A DNA stretch of 46,006 nucleotides from Deltaproteobacteria bacterium (lineage in GTDB: Bacteria; Desulfobacterota; Desulfobulbia; Desulfobulbales; JAJRZW01). The notes beneath the pieces were generated by a model. The model worked only from the letters and a program-made list of their open reading frames with translations. It was not told the origin of the DNA and did not search any database. The position numbers were made by a program, and so were the translations under genes. The DNA is taken from contig JAJRZW010000046.1 in NCBI GenBank assembly GCA_024275015.1, forward strand, positions 1 to 46,006. Reading direction: 5' to 3'. Numbering within the stretch: the first letter of the stretch is position 1; each line of letters begins with the position of its first letter. This document shows positions 1 to 7,746 of this stretch, one piece after another.

Positions 1-750
1 CTCGAAAGCGAGCTCTTCGGCCATATGAAGGGTGCCTTTACCGGCGCCCACCTTGATCGTCCCGGCCTCTTTGTCGAGGCGGACAATGCCACGATTTTTT
101 TAGATGAGATCGGTGAGATGCCCTTGGCCCTGCAGGTTAAGCTGCTAAGGGTGCTCCAGGAGGGCGAGGTCCGTCCCCTTGGCGGCCGCGGCGGGATAAA
201 GGTTAATGTCCGGGTTATCGCCGCCACCGCCCGGGACCTTGGCCGCGAGATAAAAAAAGGCGCCTTCCGTGAAGACCTGTTTTACCGTTTAAACGTGATG
301 CCGATCGCTATTCCTCCCCTGCGGCAGCGGCTTGCCGATCTGCCCATGCTCTGCCGTTATTTCGTCTCGCGTTTCAACACTCGTCTTGCCCTTGATGTCA
401 AGGGGATAGACCCCGAGGCCATGCGGATTCTGATGTCTTACTCCTGGCCCGGCAATGTCCGTGAGCTTGAGAATCTGATTGAACGGGCCATGGTCCTTGC
501 CGACGGTGATGTCCTTGGGGTATCGGAGTTTGCCTCCGGTCTGACTGCGTCCGGCCCCACCATTGACGGGGAACTGGCCGGGCTGGGCTTTTCCCTTAAA
601 AAGGCCAAGGTGGTGGTGGAGGCCGGGCTGATAAGGCGGGCGCTTACGGCCACCTCGTGGAATCGCAGCCGGGCCGCGGAACTTCTTGAAATCAGTTTTC
701 CTTCGCTTCTTAGCAAGATAAAGACTTATGGCCTTGATCAGGAAGAGTGA
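1..750 (+). CDS. Sigma-54-dependent transcriptional activator, C-terminal part (5' end outside the window)
   Basis: The reading frame is open from base 1 and ends at a TGA. It holds the second half of an AAA+ sigma-54 activator domain: the GAFTGA loop that contacts sigma-54 is at codons 11-16, followed by a Walker B-like FLDEIG, the sensor segment VRVIAAT, the [11 protein letters not shown] block and the [11 protein letters not shown] sensor II block. The C-terminal 45 residues form a Fis-type helix-turn-helix ([15 protein letters not shown]). The receiver or other sensory N-terminus and Walker A lie upstream of the window, so the signal is unknown. NtrC-family proteins hydrolyse ATP to open sigma-54 promoters. 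Its target cannot be told from the sequence; the next gene is 530 bp downstream behind two repeats. Confidence 0.95.
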   Translation, partial: LESELFGHMKGAFTGAHLDRPGLFVEADNATIFLDEIGEMPLALQVKLLRVLQEGEVRPLGGRGGIKVNVRVIAATARDLGREIKKGAFREDLFYRLNVMPIAIPPLRQRLADLPMLCRYFVSRFNTRLALDVKGIDPEAMRILMSYSWPGNVRELENLIERAMVLADGDVLGVSEFASGLTASGPTIDGELAGLGFSLKKAKVVVEAGLIRRALTATSWNRSRAAELLEISFPSLLSKIKTYGLDQEE

Positions 751-871
751 TGTTTTTTTGGGTTTTGTCCTGCGTCTGACTGTATATACCTATGTAATTT
801 TTAAATAAATAATTGCTTATTTGTCCTGTTGATGATAGTAAAATAGCTATTAATTGTAGTAAATATTTCAG

Positions 872-1245
872 TATCCTGGATCCGTGACGTTCAGGAACGG
901 CGCAGATGCAAGGAGGCAAGCACGTTGATTATACTTCGGTATATCAACGGCTTGCCGGCACCGCAGAGGCGCCGTTACCGGACGCCCGAAGGGCGGCGGG
1001 GTGAAATTCCCGTCGACGTGAAAATCCGGTAAAAACACATGAATTAAGATGGATACATACTCGGTTACTACTAACAGACTGTTGAAAAAGCCGTCCTGGC
1101 TTTTTCAACTCCTGGTTGGCCAAAACAAGTTCCGGCCAACCTCTCGATTTCACTGGTTTTTTCAACCCGCTGAAATCGGCGGCGCGTCCGTGCGCCGCAA
1201 CCAGCCCGTTTTTCAACGGGCTGCTAAGCCGTTACGGATTCAGGA
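872..1245 (+). repeat. Dispersed repeat family A, copy 1, interrupted by repeat B1
   Basis: The left end reads CTGGATCCGTGACG (from about 876) and the right end reads GTTACGGATTCAG (ending about 1243), so the ends are imperfect inverted repeats. Inside is a long hairpin: GGCAAGCACGTTGAT at about 915 pairs with ATCAACGGCTTGCC at about 943 across a TTCG loop, enclosed by an outer AACGGCGC/GCGCCGTT pair. The block up to about 1066 matches copy 2 near 4.4 kb. Copy 2 continues directly to the right end, whereas here repeat B1 lies between. No coding potential was recognised. The element separates the sigma-54 activator from the OmpA-family gene. Confidence 0.75.
1071..1227 (+). repeat. Dispersed structured repeat family B, copy 1 (full length)
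   Basis: A chain of five stem-loops: GTTGAAAAAGCC/GGCTTTTTCAAC, GGTTGGCC/GGCCAACC, GATTTCA/TGAAATC, GCGGCGC/GCGCCGC and AGCCCG/CGGGCT. The ends (CTAACAGACTGTTGAAAAA and, in reverse complement, TTAGCAGCCCGTTGAAAAA) are imperfect terminal inverted repeats. CTAA flanks both sides, as expected of a target-site duplication inside repeat A. The architecture is that of a MITE-like non-autonomous element. Confidence 0.85.
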
Positions 1246-1283
1246 GTCTTTATCCGGGGACAAAAAGCTCATTAGGAGAAAAG

Positions 1284-3716
1284 ATGCGTAATAAAACCGT
1301 ACATCTTTGTCTGCTTGCCGTCGTTTCTTTAATGATTGCCGCCTGCGCCGCCACTGAAGACGGAGTGGTGACCTATGTGGAAAAAAACAACAGTGGCATG
1401 ACCACTTACGTGGATAACAGCGCGCGGAAATCCATTACTTATGTCGATTCCGCGGCCACGGGGATAAGTGCCGGCCGCACCCATTCCGATCCCTTTGCCC
1501 GGGTTAAGGCTGCGGTCATGACCCCGCAGCAACGCGCCTTTGTCGCGGCCCGGACCCCGGCGGAATATGACAATTTTGTCCGGAAGAACAAACCCTCGGA
1601 GTTGGCCTTTGTCGCGGTTCAGCGTCTGGCCCGTCCGTATATTGCCCGTAAGGACTGGCAGGGGGCGGTAAAGGTGTATGAACGATACCGTGATGATTTC
1701 CCTGATATGGGCGGACGTTTCGCCCGGATAATCTCCTACCTTGAGACCCCGGGTGAGCACCTTGAGGTAAGTGGTCTCGGCAGTGGTATCAACACTGCCG
1801 CTGATGAGATAAGTCCGGTGGTCGCCGCTGACGGCAAGACCATATATTTTTCCCGTGAGTGTGGCGAATGCGGTGGGGGCGAGGATATCTATCTTGCCGG
1901 GGCCTTTGCCGGGGGATGGGGAACGGCGGGTAAATTCGGCCCCCCCCTGAATACCAACGCCGATGAGATGCCCCTTTCAGTGGCCGCCGACTCAAGCCGG
2001 ATCGCGGTATTTGGTAATTATAAAGATTCCTATGGCCGGGGTGATATCTATTATGTTGAGAAAGGAGTTGACGGGTGGTCGGGGCGTAAGCATTATCCCG
2101 AGCCGGTCAACACCGAAAACTTTGAGTCCGGCGCCATGTACACCGCTGACGGCAAGGCCATGCTTTTTATCTCCGACCGCCCGGGCGGGGTGGGAGAACA
2201 TGTCCGTAAAGGTGATTTTCACCACGGCAATTTCGCTGGAAATACCGACATTTACGTCTATATTCCCCATGAAAACGGGGAAAGCGAGGTGGTAAACCTC
2301 GGCCCGGTTATCAATACCCCCTATGCCGAGTATTCGCCTTACCTTCATCCCGACGGCAAGACCCTCTATTTCAGTTCCGACGGTCATGACGGCCTCGGCG
2401 GCCTTGACGTTTTCAAGTCCACCCGCTTAAGCGATACTTCCTGGACCCTGTGGAGTGAGCCGGTAAACCTGGGCAAAGACGTCAACGGCCCCTATAACGA
2501 CTGGGGTTATCAGGTGGCGACCAGCGGCGATAAGGCCTATTTCGCCTCCAACCGTCACGTCGGTTCGGTGGGCGGTAGTGATATCTTCAGCATCGGTCTG
2601 CCGAAAAAGGCGCAGCCCTCCGGGGTTATCACCATTTCCGGCGTTGTCCGCGATCCTGACGGCAATCCTCTTGCCGCTGATATCCGTTGGAATGACCTGA
2701 CGAAAAATCGTGAAGTCGGTCATGCCACCAGCGATCCCAATACCGGCGCCTATTTTCTTACCCTCCCGACCGGGGGGCAGTATGGTTACTACGCCGACAA
2801 GGATGGCTATATGGGTGAGTCCGAGTCCTTTGATCTGCGTAAGGATTATAAATTCAAGGAATATATCCTCGATATCGTCCTCTATCCCATAAAACAATTG
2901 ACTTCGCCGACTGCGATTAACACTGGGAGCGATGAGACCATTTCGGTGCCGCAGATGGTGGTGGATAAGGCGGTTGAACGTCCGATTCGCCTCAATAATA
3001 TTTTCTTTGCCTTTGGGAAATGGGAACTGCGCCCGGAGTCATTCATGGAGCTTGACCGCTGGACCAGGTTGATGCTCGATAACCCGGGTCTTACCCTTGA
3101 TGTCTATGGTCATACCGACAGTATCGGTTCCCAGGGTTATAATAAGAAACTTTCAGAGAAAAGGGCCGCGGCTGTATCAACCTATCTTGTCAAACATGGT
3201 ATTGCCGCCGATCGGATAAAGTCTTTTGGCCTTGGTGAGACCAGGCCGGTTGCCAGTAATGATACCGAGGAAGGACGGCAGCGGAATCGCCGGGTCGAGG
3301 TTAAGATAAACGTTGAGATGACGCCGTCGGCGGTCGAACCTGGTGCCGCGACCCCGGCGGCCGGGCCTGAGACGGCTGAGCCCGTGGTCGAACCTGGTGC
3401 CGCGACCCCGGCGGCCGGGCCTGAGACGGCTGAGCCCGTGGTCGAACCCGGTGCCGCGACCCCGGCGGCCGGGCCTGAGACGGCTGAGCCCGTGGTCGAA
3501 CCCGGTGCCGCGACCCCGGCGGCATTCGGGGAGGCTTCGTCAGGCCCGGTAACCCCTGAGCTCGTACCATACCAGCCAGGTTCCCCTGAGGCCGCGTCTC
3601 CGGCCCCGGAAAATTCGGCCTCAACTCCGGTCCCGGTCGCCGCAGAGCCGGAAACCATCCCTGACTGGCCGGAAACTACTGAAAATGAAGTGATAGCCCC
3701 GAGTCCCGGAGAATAA
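1284..3716 (+). CDS. Outer-membrane lipoprotein with PD40 beta-propeller repeats and C-terminal OmpA domain
   Basis: The start is the ATG at 1284, with TTAGGAG just upstream; the longer open frame to 1116 only runs through repeat DNA. A lipoprotein signal ends in IAAC, so Cys21 would be lipidated. After a helical TPR-like segment come at least five WD40/PD40-type strands (for example SPVVAADGKTIYFS and YSPYLHPDGKTLYFSSDG), a carboxypeptidase-regulatory-like segment (ISGVVRDPDGNPL) and an OmpA peptidoglycan-binding domain near residues 575-680 (VYGHTDSIGS, RNRRVEVKI). The tail of about 130 residues is Pro/Ala/Glu-rich with near-identical 18-residue repeats. Related proteins anchor the outer membrane to peptidoglycan or act in surface secretion systems; the precise role here is not known. 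Stop is TAA. Confidence 0.93.
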   Translation: MRNKTVHLCLLAVVSLMIAACAATEDGVVTYVEKNNSGMTTYVDNSARKSITYVDSAATGISAGRTHSDPFARVKAAVMTPQQRAFVAARTPAEYDNFVRKNKPSELAFVAVQRLARPYIARKDWQGAVKVYERYRDDFPDMGGRFARIISYLETPGEHLEVSGLGSGINTAADEISPVVAADGKTIYFSRECGECGGGEDIYLAGAFAGGWGTAGKFGPPLNTNADEMPLSVAADSSRIAVFGNYKDSYGRGDIYYVEKGVDGWSGRKHYPEPVNTENFESGAMYTADGKAMLFISDRPGGVGEHVRKGDFHHGNFAGNTDIYVYIPHENGESEVVNLGPVINTPYAEYSPYLHPDGKTLYFSSDGHDGLGGLDVFKSTRLSDTSWTLWSEPVNLGKDVNGPYNDWGYQVATSGDKAYFASNRHVGSVGGSDIFSIGLPKKAQPSGVITISGVVRDPDGNPLAADIRWNDLTKNREVGHATSDPNTGAYFLTLPTGGQYGYYADKDGYMGESESFDLRKDYKFKEYILDIVLYPIKQLTSPTAINTGSDETISVPQMVVDKAVERPIRLNNIFFAFGKWELRPESFMELDRWTRLMLDNPGLTLDVYGHTDSIGSQGYNKKLSEKRAAAVSTYLVKHGIAADRIKSFGLGETRPVASNDTEEGRQRNRRVEVKINVEMTPSAVEPGAATPAAGPETAEPVVEPGAATPAAGPETAEPVVEPGAATPAAGPETAEPVVEPGAATPAAFGEASSGPVTPELVPYQPGSPEAASPAPENSASTPVPVAAEPETIPDWPETTENEVIAPSPGE
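3333..3524 (+). repeat. In-frame 54-bp tandem repeats in the tail of the OmpA-family gene
   Basis: About three and a half copies of a 54-bp unit (starts at 3333, 3387, 3441, 3495) encode 18-residue repeats beginning VEPGAATPAAGPE. Units differ only by a few silent changes such as CCT versus CCC, which indicates recent expansion. The unit length is a multiple of three, so copy-number change alters linker length without breaking the frame. Confidence 0.95.
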
Positions 3717-3739
3717 TCGGGCCGCGACGAAAAAGGCAG

Positions 3740-4225
3740 TTATTCAAGATACCCTTCTTCAGTCTGACCAGCCTGTCTGATCGCCTCATAAAGGATAATT
3801 CCGCAGCTCATCGCCAGATTCAGGCTTCTGATCCCGGGGTTTTCCATGGGGATGGCGTAGCTTCGTTTCCGGTTGCGGTCTATCAGCTCTTCAGGCAGCC
3901 CCTTTGTCTCACGGCCGAAAATGAGGAAATCTCCGTTCTTGAATTGGGCCGAGGTATAGGGGGTGGTCACCTTCTTGCTGAAGAACTTCATCTGTTGTCG
4001 TGGTATTGCCGCGAGCAGCTCTTCAAGGTTCTGCCAATAAACGATATCAACGAATTTCCAGTAATCAAGCCCGGCCCGTTTCAGGTGTTTGTCATCGGTT
4101 TTGAACCCCAGGGGTTTGACCAGGTGAAGAGTGGTATTGGTGGCGCCGCAGAGGCGGGCGACGCTGCCGGTGTTAGGTGGGATCTCCGGTTGAACCAGGA
4201 CGATGTTGAACGGGGGGTCAGACAT
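3740..4225 (-). CDS. trmL: tRNA (cytidine(34)-2'-O)-methyltransferase
   Basis: A 161-residue SPOUT methyltransferase of the TrmL/YibK type, which methylates the ribose of the wobble base in tRNA-Leu isoacceptors using S-adenosylmethionine. Family landmarks are the N-terminal IVLVQPEIPPNTGSVARLC, the central FLIFGRETKGLP and the C-terminal IRSLNLAMSCGIILYEA, which build the trefoil knot that binds the cofactor. The length matches the family (about 155-160). The gene converges on the OmpA-family gene with only 23 bp between stops. Stop is TAA. Confidence 0.95.
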   Translation of the reverse strand: MSDPPFNIVLVQPEIPPNTGSVARLCGATNTTLHLVKPLGFKTDDKHLKRAGLDYWKFVDIVYWQNLEELLAAIPRQQMKFFSKKVTTPYTSAQFKNGDFLIFGRETKGLPEELIDRNRKRSYAIPMENPGIRSLNLAMSCGIILYEAIRQAGQTEEGYLE

Positions 4226-4407
4226 GAATAGTTGATGATCCAGGGCGGAATTTATGTCTCAGGCATGGCTGCGCCGCCGATTTTACCGATTTTAAAATCG
4301 TTTTCCATCCCCCGCTGCCGGGGCTTGCGGGAGCAAGCGATCAGTTACCACCCCTGAAATGCGAGAACAACCGTGTTCTGTAAGGGTTTCAGGAACGCCT
4401 GTTTACA
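4226..4407. other. Intergenic region upstream of trmL
   Basis: No gene was recognised in these roughly 180 bp. They must hold the trmL promoter, but no convincing -35/-10 pair was identified. A GC-rich segment near 4308-4335 can form a small stem. Confidence 0.4.
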
Positions 4408-4632
4408 CCTGGATCCGTATCGGGCGGGAACGGTGGCATATGCAGGGAGGCAAGCATGTTGATTATACTTGTTTGTTGGACTCGTAACAATTCCCCGCGG
4501 ATGCGTCTTTGGCGATTTCCAGAAAAAACGCCGGGCGGCGGGGTGTAATCTCCGCCGGAGTGAAAAACCGACAAAAACGCATGGATTCAGATAAATACAT
4601 ACTCGGTTGCCGCTAATTCGTCACGGATTCAG
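4408..4632 (+). repeat. Dispersed repeat family A, copy 2
   Basis: It shares with copy 1 the left end CTGGATCCGT, the block AGGGAGGCAAGCATGTTGAT, the GGGCGGCGGGGTG block and the right part GATACATACTCGGTT-like, then runs to the right end CGTCACGGATTCAG without any insertion. It is therefore the empty-site counterpart of copy 1. The second arm of the central hairpin is replaced by unrelated sequence, so this copy is partly decayed. It sits directly downstream of the M23 peptidase stop codon. Confidence 0.7.
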
Positions 4633-4633
4633 A

Positions 4634-5992
4634 CTACAGGAAGGTGACCACGTCCGGGTTGGCACTGACGCTTTTGACCATGATCAGTTTACGTCTGGCA
4701 TTGCCGGCAACCGTCATCATCCGGCGCATGGAGGCCACGGTTCGCTTAAGCTCGGCAAGTTTTTTCCCTTTAAGGGTTGATCGCGGTTTGAATTTAATCG
4801 AAAAGGGATTTTTGAAGCGACCGTTTTCGCTGATACGGTAATCAAGGTGGGGGCCGGTGGCCATGCCGGTGGCGCCGACATAACCGATGGTCTCTTTTTT
4901 CTTCACCCTGTCGCCGGGTTTAAGCCCCCGTTTAAAGCGGCTCAGGTGGCCATAATAGGTCTTGTATCCTGACCCGTGCGAGAGGACGATCTGGTTGCCG
5001 AATCCACCGTTATAGCCCATTTTAAACACCTTGCCGTCGGCGGCGGCCATGATTGGCGTCCCCCTGGGGGCGGCGAGGTCGACCCCTAAATGCTCTCTTA
5101 TGACTCCGAGGATGGGATGAAGACGGTGGTGGGAAAATCTGGAGGTCACTCTTCCCATGGGTACCGGTGAGCGGAGGAAAAAGGCCCCTAATTCGTGTCC
5201 CTGATCGTTGAAATAGGCCTTTTCTCTGCCGCTGTCAAATAGGAAGGCGTCAAGGATTTCACCGTCCTGTTCCTTTGCGTAGCGGGCGAAGCGGATCTTG
5301 CCGTAGCTGACAAAATCATAATAACGGTAGTATTCGTCAACAATCAGCTCAAAACGGTCCCCGGGTCTGGGTTCGGTGTTGAAGTCTATCTTCGAGGCAA
5401 AGATATCGGCAAAGGCGTAGATGAGGCGAGGGTCTTTGATGTCCCTGGGAAAGGCATCGTACAGAGAGGTCTTTACTGTTCCGGAGATCCTTATGGTCCG
5501 GCATTCGAGGAGGACATCTTTTTTTTCCACCTTAAAGCCGTCCGCCTGGCTCGTAATCGCGAAAACACTGAACGGCCCGGACTCGTAATAGCCTTTTTCA
5601 AGCTGGTTGCCGTCCTTTATGATCAGGGAATAGGTGTCACCGGCCTTGAGAGAGCTGAAGTCAACAAATCCTTTCAGACTTTTTACCACCTGATTGCGTA
5701 CCGTTGCCGGGACATGATTACGGTCGAATGATTTCCCTAACGTGTCTCCCGGCCGGATGGTTCCTCTGATTTCGCGGACATTTTCATCAACAAAGTCGGT
5801 GAAGTATTCCGGTTCGTGCTGCGGGGTGTGGTAATTGATGGTCTGATAATCGGACACCGAGGCAATGGCATTGCCGATGGTATCCGGCTCGTCTATATTG
5901 AATATACCGCTGAAAAACAGTAGCGCCGGGGCCATGAAAATGGCGATGGTGAAGAAATGAAAGGTTTTGAGGAAGTTTTTAAGAGCGTTCAT
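4634..5992 (-). CDS. M23 family metallopeptidase (LytM/peptidoglycan endopeptidase type)
   Basis: A 452-residue envelope protein. A hydrophobic segment at residues 10-30 is a signal anchor; the middle contains a LysM/OapA-like region (RPGDTLGKSF, GDTYSLIIKDGN); the C-terminal third is a LytM domain with SRFSHHRLHPILG, HLGVDLAAPRG and GATGMATGPHLDYRI. By alignment with LytM the metal and catalytic residues are His301, Asp305, His349 and His382. The final ligand, normally the second His of HxH, is Asp384 here. Such enzymes cut peptide cross-links in peptidoglycan or activate amidases. The stop is TAG, with a second in-frame TAG seven codons on. No clear ribosome-binding site precedes the ATG. 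Confidence 0.92.
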   Translation of the reverse strand: MNALKNFLKTFHFFTIAIFMAPALLFFSGIFNIDEPDTIGNAIASVSDYQTINYHTPQHEPEYFTDFVDENVREIRGTIRPGDTLGKSFDRNHVPATVRNQVVKSLKGFVDFSSLKAGDTYSLIIKDGNQLEKGYYESGPFSVFAITSQADGFKVEKKDVLLECRTIRISGTVKTSLYDAFPRDIKDPRLIYAFADIFASKIDFNTEPRPGDRFELIVDEYYRYYDFVSYGKIRFARYAKEQDGEILDAFLFDSGREKAYFNDQGHELGAFFLRSPVPMGRVTSRFSHHRLHPILGVIREHLGVDLAAPRGTPIMAAADGKVFKMGYNGGFGNQIVLSHGSGYKTYYGHLSRFKRGLKPGDRVKKKETIGYVGATGMATGPHLDYRISENGRFKNPFSIKFKPRSTLKGKKLAELKRTVASMRRMMTVAGNARRKLIMVKSVSANPDVVTFL

Positions 5993-6141
5993 GGCGTGAT
6001 GCTGCAGTTTGGTAAAACCTCAGTTATATCAAGATGTTATACGACGAGGCCGCTCTTGCGGAAGGGCACTGCAACAGCTAACTATTCTTTATTTTTAGCA
6101 AAATTTATCATTTCTGGCAAGTTGTTTATGGCAAAGGTTTG

Positions 6142-6299
6142 TTAACAGCCCGTTGAAAAACGGGCTGGTCGTGGACGATGTCCGCGTCGCCGATTTTATT
6201 GGTTTGAAAAATCCAATAAAATCGAGAGGTTATCCGGGGCTTATTTTGGTCGGTCGGGAGTTGAAAAAGCCATGGACGATTTTTCCAACCGTCTGTTAT
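6142..6299 (-). repeat. Dispersed structured repeat family B, copy 2
   Basis: Full-length copy in reverse orientation to copy 1, in the divergent gap between the M23 peptidase and lysC. It begins TTAACAGCCCGTTGAAAAA and ends GTCTGTTA. The third hairpin has the arms GATTTTATTGG/CCAATAAAATC, changed on both sides relative to copy 1 while pairing is kept. The terminal hairpin CAGCCCG/CGGGCTG is perfect. The remaining bases of the 5993-6403 gap hold no recognised gene. Confidence 0.85.
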
Positions 6300-6403
6300 A
6301 CCCTCGCGGCATGGGAATTCCGTTGCGTTGAATTGTTCCCTTGGATAATATCCTTCTGAAATTGGTAGGAGTTCGCCTTTATCCATGGTCAGGAATAAAA
6401 ATT

Positions 6404-7648
6404 ATGTCTCTTGTGGTTCAGAAGTTCGGCGGCACCTCGGTTGCTGATCCGGAAAAGATAAAGAATGTTGTTGACCGGGTCCTTAGGTTTGTCGGTCAGG
6501 GTCATCAGGTGGTCGTTGTCCTTTCAGCCATGGCCGGTGAGACCAACCGTTTTGTTGATCTTGCCTCGCGGATGCAGAAGATTCCTGACCCGCGGGAAAT
6601 GGACGTCCTCCTTGCCAGCGGCGAACAGGTTACGGTTTCCCTGTTTGCCATGGGGGTGAAGGCCAGGGGAGGTAAGGCGGGGTCCCTCCTTGGCGATCAG
6701 GTGCGGATTACCACTGATGCCGGTCACACCAAGGCGCGGATCAGGGAGATCGACCCCGGCCGGATCATGGCGCTCCTGGCCGCGGGTAACGTGGTGGTGG
6801 TTGCCGGGTTCCAGGGGGTAACCGAAAATGGTGACCTGACCACCCTCGGTCGCGGCGGTTCCGATACCACCGCCGTTGCCCTCGCCAGCGTCATTGGCGC
6901 TGATGTCTGTGAGATCTTCACCGATGTCGACGGGGTATTTACCACTGATCCCAATGTCTGCGCCTCGGCGAAAAAAATCGACCGGATCACCTATGATGAA
7001 ATGCTTGAACTGGCGAGCCTTGGGGCCAAGGTACTTGATATCCGTTCGGTCGGCATTGCCAAGAAATACGGGATTCCGATCCATGTGAGATCAACCTTTA
7101 CCGATAACGATGGAACCTGGGTAGTCAGGGAGGACGGGGAAATGGAAAGCAGGATGGTCAGCGGCGTCACCTACAGCAAGAACGAGGCCCGGATAACCGT
7201 GTCCAGGGTGCCTGATACCCCCGGGGTCGCCTCCCGTATCTTTACCCCGATCAGCGACGCCGGGATCGTGGTCGATATGATCATCCAGAACGCCAGGGCC
7301 GGTGACATGACCGACATGACCTTCACCGTTCCCCGCACCGATTACGATCGCGCCATGGAGATTGTCGCGGAGGTGGCGGCGGATATCGGCGCCGGGAAGG
7401 TGGGCAGCTCCACTAATATCGCCAAGGTATCAATCGTCGGGGTCGGGATGCGTAACCATGCCGGGGTCGCTTCAACCGCGTTCAGGGTTCTTTCCGACGA
7501 GGGGATTAACATCAGGATGATCAGCACCTCGGAGATCAAGGTCTCCTGCGTGATTGAAGAAAAATATACCGAACTGGCGGTCCGGACCCTTCATGACGCC
7601 TTTGGCCTTGGCGACGAGGCGCAACCGGTGGAGGAAGACTGGGGCTGA
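6404..7648 (+). CDS. lysC: Aspartate kinase
   Basis: Phosphorylates L-aspartate with ATP, the first step to lysine, threonine and methionine. The ATG at 6404 is chosen because the protein then begins MSLVVQKFGGTSV, the canonical family start (KFGGTS at residues 7-12), with AGGA nine bases upstream. Further landmarks are LASGEQVT, RGGSDTTAVALA and FTDVDGVFTTDP for substrate and nucleotide binding, then two ACT domains at the C-terminus (around TRVPDTPGVAS-like and VGVGMRNHAGVAS), the usual site of allosteric inhibition by lysine or threonine. The length of 414 fits the family. Stop is TGA. It sits 98 bp upstream of citramalate synthase, so the pair supplies aspartate-family and isoleucine precursors. 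Confidence 0.97.
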   Translation: MSLVVQKFGGTSVADPEKIKNVVDRVLRFVGQGHQVVVVLSAMAGETNRFVDLASRMQKIPDPREMDVLLASGEQVTVSLFAMGVKARGGKAGSLLGDQVRITTDAGHTKARIREIDPGRIMALLAAGNVVVVAGFQGVTENGDLTTLGRGGSDTTAVALASVIGADVCEIFTDVDGVFTTDPNVCASAKKIDRITYDEMLELASLGAKVLDIRSVGIAKKYGIPIHVRSTFTDNDGTWVVREDGEMESRMVSGVTYSKNEARITVSRVPDTPGVASRIFTPISDAGIVVDMIIQNARAGDMTDMTFTVPRTDYDRAMEIVAEVAADIGAGKVGSSTNIAKVSIVGVGMRNHAGVASTAFRVLSDEGINIRMISTSEIKVSCVIEEKYTELAVRTLHDAFGLGDEAQPVEEDWG

Positions 7649-7746
7649 ACGCCGGAAGTTGCAAAGGGAAAGACCGGCCTGATGCGGGCCTGCTGTCGAC
7701 ATAATAACGCAACCATCCGGGCTGTGAACCGTAATTAATTGAATCC

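Noticed and set aside
1116-1283. N-terminal extension of the OmpA-family gene
   Set aside because: It is a translation of repeat B1; the lipoprotein signal and ribosome-binding site place the start at 1284.
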